This document shows positions 1-10,825 of a stretch of DNA of 64,000 nucleotides, piece by piece. Origin of the DNA: Trichaptum fuscoviolaceum (Eukaryota > Basidiomycota > Agaricomycetes > Hymenochaetales > Trichaptaceae); NCBI GenBank assembly GCA_910574455.1, contig CAJSYZ010000003.1, positions 1,426,001 to 1,490,000 of the forward strand, in the 5' to 3' direction. The notes beneath the pieces are model-generated. The model saw nothing but the letters and a program-made list of their open reading frames with translations, was not told the origin of the DNA and made no database searches. Both the position numbers and the translations under genes were made by a program. Each line of letters opens with the position of its first letter. Within the stretch, counting starts at the first letter, position 1.

Positions 1-3000
1 AAAGCGTGAAAGATGAGTGGGATGCGGAGAGTGAGGACGAAAAGCCAGCCGCGGAACCTGCGAAAGCCGATGTAAAGAGCGACTGGGATGCAAGTAGCTC
101 TGACGAAGAGAACAAGAAGCCTGCACCACCAAAGGTTGCATCGCCCTCAGCCTCAAAGTGTAAGTTTATTGAACAATTATTTAGGTTCATCAACTAAGTA
201 TCTTTTCTTCTTATCGTAGCGAATGGTGCGCCAGCTTCTTCAGGAAAGGAAGCAACAAAACCGTCAGCGCCCGGAAAAGGTCAGTCCGATAAGTCTCAAA
301 TGTGATGTTGTATGTACGAGGCTCATATGTTCAATCGCAGCGAACGGCTCTACACAGACAGCCAAGAAAGATCTACCAAAAGCAGCACCGACCGTGGCGC
401 CTGCGAAGGGGACGCCGGCAAAAGCACCGACACCGACTGCGGCATCAGCGAAAGCTACGAAGGCACCGGCGAAGGAGGAGTCAGAGTCGGAATCAGAATC
501 GGAGTCAGAGGAGGAGTCCTCGTCCGAAGATTCAGACGACTCCTCTTCTGAAGAGGAGTCCAGTTCGGACGAAGAACTCACGCAAACGCAACGCCTCGCC
601 ATGCAAAGGAAAGCCGAGGCGGCGGAGAGAAGGAAGAAGGCTCACGAAGCTGCGCTTGCTGCCCGAAGCAAGGACGATCTTCGCAGTCCTATTTGCTGTA
701 TTCTTGGTCACGTCGATACTGGTAAGACGAAACTGCTTGACAAGGTGTGCCTATTTTCTGTCTTTCCCTACATATTCCTTTGACGTTGCCCTGCTAGATC
801 CGCCAAACGAACGTTCAAGAAGGCGAAGCCGGTGGTATCACACAACAAATCGGTGCTACATACTTCCCTGTCGATGCCATTAAGCAGAAGACTGAGGTCT
901 TGAACAAGGTAAGTTCATTCAGTTTGTCAAATTCGTGGACGCAGCTTAACCATCGTATAGGATGGATTACAACAATACAATATTCCTGGTCTTTTGGTCA
1001 TCGATACACCTGGGCACGAGTCATTCACGAACCTACGGACCCGCGGTAGCTCGTTATGTAACATCGCCATCCTTGTTGTTGATATCATGGTGGGTGTCAG
1101 TGGATATATTAGAAAGGTCCCTTGTAACGTCCAGATTGTAGCACGGTCTCGAGCCTCAGACCTTAGAGTCGATTCGTCTCTTGAGGGACCGCAAGACTCC
1201 TTTCATCGTTGCTCTTAATAAGGCATGTTATCATTTGTTAATCATAAAGAAAAGCTACTTATCATCCCGGAGCAGATTGATCGTTTGTATGGATGGGAAG
1301 CCACCCCGGACAATGGTTTCCAAGATTCACTCGCCAAGCAAAAGCCGGCTGTCCAGCGCGAATTTGCTGACCGAGTGCAGAAAACTATAGTCGCTTTTGC
1401 CGAGCAAGGTCTTAATGCGGTTTTGTACTACGACAACAAGAACTTTGCCCGTAACGTATCGTTCGTTCCAACCTCCGCACATACTGGAGAGGGTGTACCC
1501 GACATGATCATGCTACTCGTCAAGTTGACACAGGAGCGTATGAGTGATAGACTGATGTATCTCTCTGAGTTGGAGTGCACAGTACTTGAAGTCAAGGTCA
1601 TCGAAGGCTTGGGCACGACTATCGATGTCGTTCTTTCAAACGGTATCCTGCACGAGGGAGACAGGATTGTTGTCTGTGGTCTGAACGGTCCAATAGTCAC
1701 GCAAATCCGTGCGTTGTTAACGCCCCAGCCTTTGCGTGAATTACGTATAAAGGTTCGTCTACCCGTTAAGTTCAAAGAGCGCAGTGCTAATATGCTTCCG
1801 CTAGGGACAATATGTGCATCATAAAGAAATCAAGGCCGCCATGGGTGTCAAGATCGCCGCTCCAGATCTTGAGAAGGCAATCGCTGGTTCACGACTTCTT
1901 GTCATTGGCCCCGACGACGACGAGGACGATCTGCGTGATGAGGTCATGTCAGATCTCACCAGTCTACTCAACTCCATTGACAAGTCCGGAAGGGGTGTCT
2001 GCGTGCAAGCTAGTACGCTCGGTTCGCTGGAGGCGTTATTGGACTTCCTCAAGGTCAGCAAGATTCCGGTTTCTGGAATCAATATTGGTCCGGTACACAA
2101 AAAGGATGTTATGCGCTGTGCAACTGTCTTGGAGAAAGCAAAGGAATTGGCTTGTATTCTATGCTTTGACGTACCTGTGGATAAGGAAGCAGAGAAACTT
2201 GCTGAGGAACTTGGTATCAAGCTGTTTAAAGGTGAAAAATCCCCATATACAATAAGTATACGCAATTGACACTTATTATTTCGTAGCGGACATTATCTAC
2301 CATCTCTTCGACGCGTTTACGGCATATAACGCGGAGATCATGGAGGCGAAGAGGAAAGATGCTGCTCCTCAAGCTATCTGGCCTTGTAGACTGAAAACCA
2401 TTGCTTGCTTCGCGAAGCGCGACCCGATCATCCTTGGTGTTGACATTGTGGACGGTTCTCTCCGGGTGGGCACTCCCTTGTGTGTAGTAAAGGTCGATCC
2501 GACGACACAAAAGAGGGAAATTGTTGATCTCGGTAAAATGCAAGTGTGTTCAACCTATCGCTTTACTTTAGCTGACAGTCAAGTATAGCACTTCATTGGA
2601 GATTAATCACAAATCAATGGATGTAAGTGCCCTTCGTTTCATATCGTTTCATTTTGACTCAAACATTTGTAGGTTGTCAAAAAACACCAAGCCGGGGGTG
2701 GTGTTGCTGTCAAGATCGAGCATGCGGTGTACCAGTCGGCTAAGATGTTCGGCCGGCACTTCGACGAGAAGGATGAGATAGTCAGTCACATCACCCGTGC
2801 CAGTATCGATGTCTTGAAGGTAAGTGTTCCGTTCTTGTGATCCGAGACACTATCTGATGGAGCGCATCAACTAGTCAACGTTCAAGACCGATGTGACGAC
2901 CGAGGAGTGGCTCTTGATAAAGGGTCTCAAACCAGTGAGTGCCTTAAACCAACTACCTGGATTCTTGCTAACGACTTGCGGGTACAGCGGCTGGGAATTC

Positions 3001-3005
3001 CGTAG
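1..3005 (+). CDS. FUN12: Translation initiation factor eIF5B (5' end missing)
   Basis: GTPase that joins the 60S and 40S subunits at the last step of translation initiation, in the cytoplasm. The reading frame is already open at base 1, so the N-terminus lies outside the window. It runs through about ten short introns. Visible in order: a Lys/Ala/Pro-rich acidic region, a Ser/Glu/Asp run at about 480-580, then the G domain with GHVDTGKT (G1, about 703), DTPGHE (G3, about 1004) and NKID split by an intron (about 1215 and 1275). EF-Tu-like domains II-IV follow, including EINHK near 2600. The last exon is tiny (2988-3005) and ends RLGIP-stop. The long charged N-terminus followed by a bacterial IF2-like core is typical of eukaryotic eIF5B. 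Frames join cleanly across introns and no damage was seen. Confidence 0.96.
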
Positions 3006-3166
3006 GGCATTTTGTGTAGTTTTTCTCATTGCTTTCCTTATCTGTCAATATCGCAATTGTACCTTCGCAACCACGGCCCGGACATGACACTTGTATAAAC
3101 TTAAAATCAAACTAAATTTTACTATCGCCCCCTCTCTCCATTGACCCACCACCATCATCGCTAACG

Positions 3167-5680
3167 ATGTCTGGCAAGAGCTCCCCCACCAAGTCTGACG
3201 TTGAAGATGCTTCTTCTATGGATCAGGATGAGCTGCAATTGGTACAGGATATTGCGATGGGCACTGTGGAGGAAACCTGAAGCGGGAAATGGGTCTGCTG
3301 AGAATTCGAACTGGTAACGTCGATTATTAGTGGTAATACTGGAATGGCTGCGGGTATCTGGTTGTGAATAGTCGTTGGCCTCTGCTTTGCCGAGCTTTCA
3401 CGGAGAAACTCTGCTCTGACAGTACCGCGAGTCACACCAGATTGAGATTATACCGCTCGAACCTGATCAGCGCTCAGACCTGCGTAGGGAAGCCCCAGTG
3501 TCACTCGTCTATTAATCTCCCTCTGTAGGGAGATCATGCAAGATACTGACCTTTTTCTTTCATGCTTTACGTAGAAAAACCTCGGCTATAAACAGGTATG
3601 TGTCAATTTTAATGATCGACAATTCAAAAGCTTGAAGCTTGAAGCTTAATCCTCGGAAGGCATCGAAGTAACGATACTCGGCAAAGGAAGTATTCTTCCT
3701 GGCTGTCGTTGCTTCGTATGCCTTCTTACGCCGTATACCTTCAACATTGTCTGACTCGTTGAACTAGAAATTGCATCGTTCTTGGCATTTCATCGAGAGC
3801 TTTGCCGCCAGCTTTTGTGCGTTGAACTTCATCGGAGGAGTACGGTACGTACCGTCTCCGGCCTTCTTTTGAACGCTATACTAAAGCCTCTGTGCAGGTC
3901 TGCTTTTTTCTTGGGCCTTCTGGCAGGCGGGCCGGCCGCTCTATGGTGACTATAGGCATCGATTTCTTCTACCATTCGTATCTTACAGCAGATTTCAGGT
4001 CGTCGTATCTCATTACGATTGTCTTCATGTTGATTACGGCTGCGGTTCTGGCTGAGATATGTTCCGCTCTTCCTCTCAGTGGCAGTATCTACATCTGGGC
4101 AGCGGAGAGCGCTGGTCCAAAGTATGCAAGGTTCTTTGGATTCATAGTCGCCTGGTGGTCTTGCACGGCATGGATGACATTTGCAGCTGGAAACTGTCAG
4201 GTGAGCATGGGCGTGCATCTCATGTGCATCTATCTTATGTCACTTTCAGACAACTGCGAACTACGTAGTATCTCAACTCGCAGTATGGGGCATTGACTTT
4301 CCCGGAGGAATTTCCAACGACAATGTCAAGTGGCGTGCGTTGATTTGGGCTGTTTCAGAGGGCTTCTTAGTGCTTTCGATTGCCATCAACTATTTGCCCC
4401 CCAGGATGTACTCTGCCGTATTCCGGTTCTCCATCTTCATCATGATGCTAGACTTTTTCCTCTGTCTGATCTGGCTCCCTATTGGCGTATCGAAGACATA
4501 TGGGTTCCGGTCGGCGAGTGACGTTTTCACGATGACATGTGAGTTAAGATATGTAGAATATGTCTTGCGCTTCCTTACCCTTCGCGCAGACAATGGAACA
4601 GGAGCACCTGCGGGATGGAACTGGATGTTATCTTTGTAAGCATATTCTATCAAAATATTAGACAATAACCTTACGGTTTCGAAGCCTTTTCACGGCGGGT
4701 ACTTTGACAGGATTTGATGCAGCTGGTCACATTGCAGAAGAAACGAAGAACGCGAGGTTAATATCTTACACTCTTACCATTCTTATACACACTTAAGAGT
4801 TTCTTCTGGCTAGCGTCGTTGCTGCTCGTGGTATATTCACATCGGCCGTTGCGACTGGAGTCCTTGGATTTATTACAGCGATTCTCTTCCTATTCTGCAC
4901 ACCAGACCTCGGAACTTTGTTTGCGCTGGAGGCACCACAGCCGTTCGTGCAGATATATGCGATGGCTCTTGGCAGGGGTGGTAGCATATTCATGACGATC
5001 GTTGCAGTCATTGGTCTCGTTATGGTCTGTCACCTTCTGTCATATATCAAATTAAGGTGTTTCTGACCAAGGTTTAGAACACGACTATCGCTATTGTCGC
5101 AGCCTCACGCCTAATCTTTGCTGTCGCTCGTGACGGCGTCTTGCCTCTATCCAGCTGGATCGGCCAGGTCACTAGCGACGGTCAACCCAAACACGCAGTG
5201 ACCGTGATGTTCGTCTTCGCCGCTGCGCTCTTGTGCACAATCTTGCCAAGTCAGGTTGCTTTCACGTCTTTGATCTCTGCCGGAGGTGTCCCGACTATAG
5301 CGGCTTACGGCCTCATCGCACTTCTCCGTCTGTTCATGACTCCCAACCACTTCCAGTCCTCGCACTATAACCTGGGCAGATTCAAGAAGCCATTTTACAT
5401 CGCGGCTGCGTTCTTTAATGCCATAGTTTTCGCCGTCATGATCTCCCCGTTCTCGTTCCCAGTTACTTCTGAGACGTTCAACTTCGTAAGTTGTAAAAAT
5501 GCGTGCGGCTTTGGGTTTTTATCTAACATTGTTCCCCAGGCTGTGGTGATCTTCGGGGCAGTTACGATCTTCGGAATCATCAGTTATTTCGTTATTCCAG
5601 AGGAGAAATGGCTGCCACGCGAGAAGGTTGAGCAGGCCTTGCACACGGCCGATGGAAACCCGGAGAGCATCGATGAATGA
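3167..5680 (+). CDS. APC-superfamily amino acid / GABA permease
   Basis: Plasma-membrane proton-coupled amino acid (GABA or choline type) transporter with about 12 membrane segments. Exon 1 (3167-3241) encodes a 25-residue polar N-terminus, exon 2 (3575-3595) only seven residues (KNLGYKQ), and exon 3 starts at 3768 (KLHRSWHFIESFAASF). Exons 4 and 5 (3898-3945 and from 3999) carry LLAGGPAALW and the LPLSGSIYIWAAESAGP motif typical of fungal APC permeases. Later exons give FTAGTLTGFDAAGHIAEETKN and the final helices, ending IDE-stop at 5680. Intron 1 (about 332 nt) is unusually long for this genome. Read without splicing, the 5' part looks frameshifted, but the splice sites restore one frame. 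The neighbour ICP55 ends tail to tail 115 bp away. Substrate cannot be told from sequence. Confidence 0.9.
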
Positions 5681-5794
5681 GCTCAACTGGACGTTATTGG
5701 GGTGATACACGGAACCCATGCGACGAAAAAAGAACATAGAGGATGCAATGTGGTCTATCAGAAGTGCGATGCTATTGCAATAAGGCATTATAAT

Positions 5795-8000
5795 TTAGTA
5801 CGGCTCCATCCCAATAGTTCCCTGACAAGCGCCCTCAACATCGGCGATCTTGATATTGTTTTGTTAATTTGGTTTTAGATCTAATATTCATATTAATAGA
5901 AAATGAAATACCTCTTTGGGGGCAGCAACACTGAGTATCACCGGATGATCTTTCGTAACAAGCACTTCATCCTGAAGAACAAAGAACGAAGAATGAGATT
6001 TATTTTCACTTCAGATATAAGAATTACCTCTATCCGAATACCAATATTATGGAAGTGCTTTGGGAATGCGGATGTTGGGGGGATATAGATGCCTACGAGG
6101 CTTCTCAGTACTTTGAATAGAAGTTAAGCCTAATCTTAGTACCTGGTTCGATAGTTACTACCATTCCGGATAACAGACGGCCACTTCGATCGAAATGCGT
6201 TGACTCGTGGAGGTCTTCAAAACTAGCCATTAGCGCTTTGATAGTGCCACATAAATTTTAGAGGCAAACCTATGCCGATCGGATGACTAAGGTAGTGGGG
6301 ATACAGAATCCTCTCTAGGTCGCCCGATGTCAAGCCAAACCCTAGTTGGTTCAGCTCCTTCCTGAGCATTTCGCATGATTTGCGATGTAGCTCGTTTAAG
6401 CTTAGGCCCGTCGATTCCGAGCACAATGCAATGCAGGCTTTTTGTGCGGCGAGCACAGCAGAGTAGAGATCGCGTTGTGCATCTGTAAAGACGCCGTTGG
6501 CGGGATATGTCCTAGCTAGAAGCGACATTGAATAAATTCCGGGAAGGTCGCTTTCTTGATAGACTTACTAATGTCTGATGCGTATCCACTGTTGGGGATT
6601 AGAGCATGAACTGAGTAACTGGACCGCTAGGCGCACTTGTATTCACATCCTGCATCAATGAGGATCATCTCGTTGTCACGGACTATCTGGTCATTGGAGG
6701 TGTAGTGGATGGTCAGCGCATTTGGCCTACATGGGTGTCAGACTCGAAGATGCAGGTAGAGAATAGCACAATTACCCAGATGCGACTACCGGGACGTAAG
6801 CAAGTCGTTGTGAACCTTGTAGCGCACAGATGTACTCGAAGTGGGCAGCGAGGGAGGACTCCGAGATCCCTGGCGAAGTAAATCGCATGGTCTAGTTGAA
6901 TCTTTGCTTAGAAATAGATCCTATAAGTCCACGAACTTGCTCACCTTCGCGTGGGCTCGCCCGCTGATATCCGCAGCCTGTCTCATGATTTTCTGTTCGG
7001 CTTCGCTTTTGATGCTTCGAAGCTTTCCGAGCTCTGCGGCTAAGCTTTTTCGCTTGGAATTAGACATGCCATCGATGATTCCCTCGTATTCTGATCGCGA
7101 GGCTGAAGGCGAGGTGAGGTATCGTAGTAATGACTTCTGTCGGGTACGCCTAGATGCACCAGATCCATCGGCATAGACGTATGAATACGCCGAGCTCAAC
7201 GTTTTGAGAGTACTGGGGAATTCGTCAATCGGGAGAACCTCGTCAGCACCGAATGTAAGTGCGGCTTGCTCAAATCCCGTCCTTAGCCACAAATGTAAGT
7301 CAGTTCGGTAGTTGGGTACGAGAAGACGTACCGTGAACCCTCCCATTTCTCCCGGTCTGGATCCTTTCCTCTACAGAATAACGTCATTTTGTGGCCTCGG
7401 CTGGAAGAGGACTTCTCTAAAAGAGTATGAGGTGAAGCAATTGAGCTTATCGAGATGCGACGTACCTAAGACGACAGCGGATTCAGGCTCTTGGAAGCCT
7501 GTCAAATACCAGAAATCCGATGCCTGGCGAAATTTATAGCTAAGACCAATTAGACCGCTGTCGCCTATCACCCTATGGCATAGCTTACAATATTTCTAGT
7601 GTTCAAAAAATGAGCCAATAGTCCGCTAAGAATGACTCCCTGGTTTACATACCTCCGCTCATATACTTCACCGGGGCTGCTACAGAGACGACCATGCTCG
7701 AGTCGGGCAAGGCCTGCATCAGACGAGACCGCCTCTTCTTGTATTCATTGAGCGTAATTCCCGGTGTTACTTCGTCTCTTTGGACTATGTATATATTGAG
7801 TATGAGTGCAGCAAGCAAGTCATGAGCAGAAAAAACATACGAAGGTGAGGATGCGAGGGATATAAAGGTTGTCCAAAGGCCGACGGTTTCGTGAACGCGG
7901 AATTCACTTCTGTCGCATAAGGTCGTGCTTTGAGCAGTTCGTTTGAGTAGATTCGTCGACACTTTGACGGTCCTGCCCTACAAAAAGCGAGCAACGACAT
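5795..8000 (-). CDS. ICP55: Mitochondrial intermediate cleaving peptidase (Xaa-Pro aminopeptidase 3 type)
   Basis: M24 metallopeptidase that trims a residue from the new N-terminus of imported mitochondrial proteins after presequence removal. The start at 8000 gives a basic, hydroxylated presequence (MSLLAFCRAGPSKCRR...) with an RPYATE segment resembling an MPP/ICP55 cleavage region. An aminopeptidase-P N-terminal domain follows (ERDEVTPG-like segment, ASDFWYLTGFQEPES). In the catalytic domain, DAGCEYNGYASDITRTYP is rebuilt across two introns near 6530-6640 and supplies the two metal-binding Asp residues. HPIGI and DLHESTHFDR (about 6190-6300) carry the His region, and TIEPG and IRIEDEVLV supply the Glu ligands. 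The C-terminus IADVEGACQG...EPY is typical of ICP55. The splice just after HPIGI is ambiguous and needs a transcript. The start codon is 115 bp from that of the divergent carrier gene. Confidence 0.9.
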
Positions 8001-8115
8001 GGCATTCGGAGAGAGACAGAGTGTTTACAAAAAAAGTGTCGCACGAGTTCAATGTCGAGGCACGCGCCTTACCACCGGGCGGCCTCATTAACTTGACCTT
8101 ACACTCCTCACATTC

Positions 8116-9461
8116 ATGAACAATGTTGGGCAACATCTGTTGTCAGGTAAGCTTGCAGTGCCTATTCTACTACTTTAAATTAAATTAAAGCCTTTTATGC
8201 AGGTGGTCTATCAGGACTGGCTTCAACAGTGCTACTTCAACCTTGTATGTTCTCTTCATATGTAAACCACCGACTCTGAAGACTCACAAATCATCCAGTC
8301 GACCTCTTGAAGACAAGAGTTCAACAGACAGATGGCCGATTGGGTCCCAGGTGTGATCTAGAGTTGCGGTTATGTGCAACCTTCCCTAACTTCTGCGTAT
8401 GAAGGCAAAGACCGGGATTACTGAAGGTCACCCGCGATGTCATTGCGAACGACGGAGTTATTGGCTTATGGAGGGGCACGGCTCCTTCTCTCTTTCGGTG
8501 AGCTTAGGTTGAATGAGATCTTATACCATTTATTGAAGACTTACAGTAACGTCCCTGGAGTTGCCCTCTACATGACCTCCCTGTCGCAAATCAGGACACT
8601 CATGGCGAGGACATCGTTCTTCGTCTCCTCACGTTCTCTGGGTAACACTGGGGCGTCTGGATCTGTTCTTCCAAAGCTCTCGAGCCACGGGAACGTACTC
8701 GCTGGGGCCTTGACTCGTGTCACCGTTGGGTTCATTCTCAATCCATTCTCCGTGCTGAAGGCTCGTTTCGAGGTGTGTTGGAGGCTAATTTGTATAATTC
8801 ATCGATACTTATACCCAACAGAGCGACATTTATCGTACTCAATACACGTCTTTTCCTCGCGCTTTCGCATCAATTGTTCGGTCAGGTCCCAATGAACTTT
8901 TCAAAGGCTTCATACCTTCCGCAATGCGTGACGCGCCATACGCGGGCATCTTCGTTGCTTTATACGAGAGCATCAAGCGGCAGACATGTGAGATTATTGT
9001 AACATCAAATGCATTTGTGGTGCTAACCCTCGGCAAGCGAATATGGCGGGGCCCTCGTCCTTGTTAACATCGACAGGATTGCACACATTTTCGGCGGCAA
9101 GCGCTGGCGCAATTGCAACACTTGCTACACATCCCTTTGATGTCATTAAGGTTGGCCAGTCGTTTCACTTTTTCGGATGCTCGCTAAGTGTGTCCAGACG
9201 AAGGTGCAAGTCCGACAAGAAGACAGATACCAAGGACTTAGAAGGACGATTCGTACCATTTGGGAGGTGAGTCTGACTAGTTTTCTTCGTCCTTCCTGGA
9301 CTGATGCTCCCTCCCTCTAAAGCAACGCGGAATATCTGGCTTTTTCGACGGTGCATCTTTACGAGTGACTCGGAAAGTATTTAGCTCGGCGATCGGTTGG
9401 GCTGTCTACGAGGGCATGCTGATGTTCTTACATGCGAAAGACGTTGAACGGACAGATTAGC
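8116..9461 (+). CDS. HEM25: Mitochondrial carrier of the SLC25A38 / Hem25 type
   Basis: Inner-membrane mitochondrial carrier. The SLC25A38/Hem25 branch imports glycine for the first step of haem synthesis. Three Px(D/x)xx(K/R) repeats are visible: PFDLLKTRVQQTDGRLGP (about 8300), NPFSVLKARFE (about 8740) and HPFDVIKTKVQVRQ (about 9135-9220, split by an intron). Spacing and wording (GGLSGLASTVLLQP; GALTRV; FDGASLRVTRK) fit Hem25 better than other carriers. The ATG at 8116 gives MNNVGQHLLSGG, with the first intron in the eleventh codon. Several 45-60-nt introns were resolved by frame. The stop is at 9459-9461. It is head to head with ICP55, another mitochondrial gene. Carrier family is certain; the glycine assignment is by similarity. 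Confidence 0.88.
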
Positions 9462-10200
9462 CAGTTCTTGTAACGTCTTGGTTATTCCTCGTAGAAACGC
9501 TTTTGTTTCGAGTACCTTCGAGCGTATGTATACCACATTTCGCTTGGCTTGAGAAGGTCATCGACGATCGTTCATAAAGATTTAATTACCCACTTTGAGA
9601 TCCAAGCGTAGAGATTCATAAGTCGAGTGAGCAAGTCTATGGACGTTGAAAGAATCTTTTGATCTCGCAGTTTATCGTGTGCAGTATGAAATTCAAAAAT
9701 GAAAAGTACTTGGCTTCGGTATCAACTGGTCCTACATTTCCCGTTCTTCCTCTACGCCTGGGTTCAGGTGAAGACAACAGTAGCCTCAATTTGATATTGA
9801 CAAATCGTATAGACGAGAAGCAGGGTAATGGTGAAAGAGAAACTACAAACTTTGACAGAAGCTGAGTTGAATGCGCTTCTTCGCTATTCGTTCTAGAGAG
9901 CTAGTAGTTATTGACGGTATTATTCTCGAAATGAACTCGCGGCGCCGTAGGTGATTGCTTTGCCTTGAACATTCGAGATTGCACCACGATCGTGCTCTGG
10001 CAGATCGAAAAGTAGAATGTGCGCAGTGAGAAGTCTCGTCCCTTCCATGATGATTAAACTACTTGGTTGTATGATGCTGATATGAGGAGATAGTGTGGAT
10101 GATGTTACAGTGATAATGATATCGTACAGAGCATTGGCGAGACTGATGATGAGGGTATTAGTTGTATAAGTGATGAATACAGGAATTGCTACAACTCACC
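9462..10200. other. Intergenic region without a recognisable gene
   Basis: The DNA between the carrier gene and the end of spt4 holds only short overlapping open frames with no recognisable protein. No long repeat or RNA gene was noticed. Confidence 0.5.
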
Positions 10201-10623
10201 TTAATCCATTTCTACTTGGTCTCTTGGCCTATATCTGATTCCACGTCCATCCAGCTCTGCTTCCACATCGTCAGGTACCCTGCCCTTCACCCGAGCTGCA
10301 TACATACCCGGCACGTATTTCGCTAGTGGTTCGTGAGCACAACGCCTCATGAAACTCAGTGATGGCATCTCACCCGTTCTCTGCCACTTCGCAACCCAAC
10401 TCTTCTCAGGATTTATCACAGCAATGATTCCTTCGAAATGGGACGTCGTGCAGGCTTCCACGCGGTCCCCGTTCTGTTTCATCTGCATGATCTCTTCGCA
10501 GTTGGGACACCCGTTCCTTCTGAAGTCGCTTGGCGATTGTATAATCGAGCATAAGAGACAAGCACGTAGTTGTCGACCGCGAGCGTTCGCAGGAATGAGT
10601 GCTGCAGGCTTAGATACTGACAT
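10201..10623 (-). CDS. spt4: Transcription elongation factor Spt4
   Basis: Small zinc-binding partner of Spt5 in the DSIF complex, which rides on RNA polymerase II and supports processive elongation in the nucleus. The gene is one uninterrupted 140-residue frame. It has the family zinc site, CLLC at residues 22-25 and CPNC at 39-42, and the Spt4 core (FEGIIAVINPEKSWVAKWQR; PGMYAARVKGRVPDDV). Length is slightly above the usual 105-120 residues, with the excess at both ends. The stop codon is followed directly by a GTGAG-type donor, so a 3' UTR intron is possible. It shares a 203-bp divergent upstream region with the next gene. Confidence 0.96.
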   Translation of the reverse strand: MSVSKPAALIPANARGRQLRACLLCSIIQSPSDFRRNGCPNCEEIMQMKQNGDRVEACTTSHFEGIIAVINPEKSWVAKWQRTGEMPSLSFMRRCAHEPLAKYVPGMYAARVKGRVPDDVEAELDGRGIRYRPRDQVEMD

Positions 10624-10825
10624 TGTCGACGGAATTCAAGATGCTTTTGGGTGAGGTCAAGCCAGATACTACAAAGTCAAGTTGCTGCTTACGTAGCTAA
10701 TATTGCGGCTAATGATAAATTCCATATTTGGCATGCAGATCTTCAACTTCAAGTCAGTGTAAATAGAATTTTACGCCCACTTTCGCTGCTACTTACGGTT
10801 ACCCCTCTCGCTGACTTTAGTCGCC

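Noticed and set aside
3245..3360. Apparent frameshifts in the 5' part of the amino acid permease (fragments such as LKREMGLL and SIISGNTGMAAG in different frames)
   Set aside because: Splicing 3167-3241 to 3575-3595 and then to 3768 gives one clean frame (DELQL-KNLGYKQ-KLHRSWHFIESF), so the stretch is intron.
6530..6640. Apparent stop codon inside the metal-binding motif of ICP55
   Set aside because: Two short introns, one on each side of a small exon, restore DAGCEYNGYASDITRTYP.
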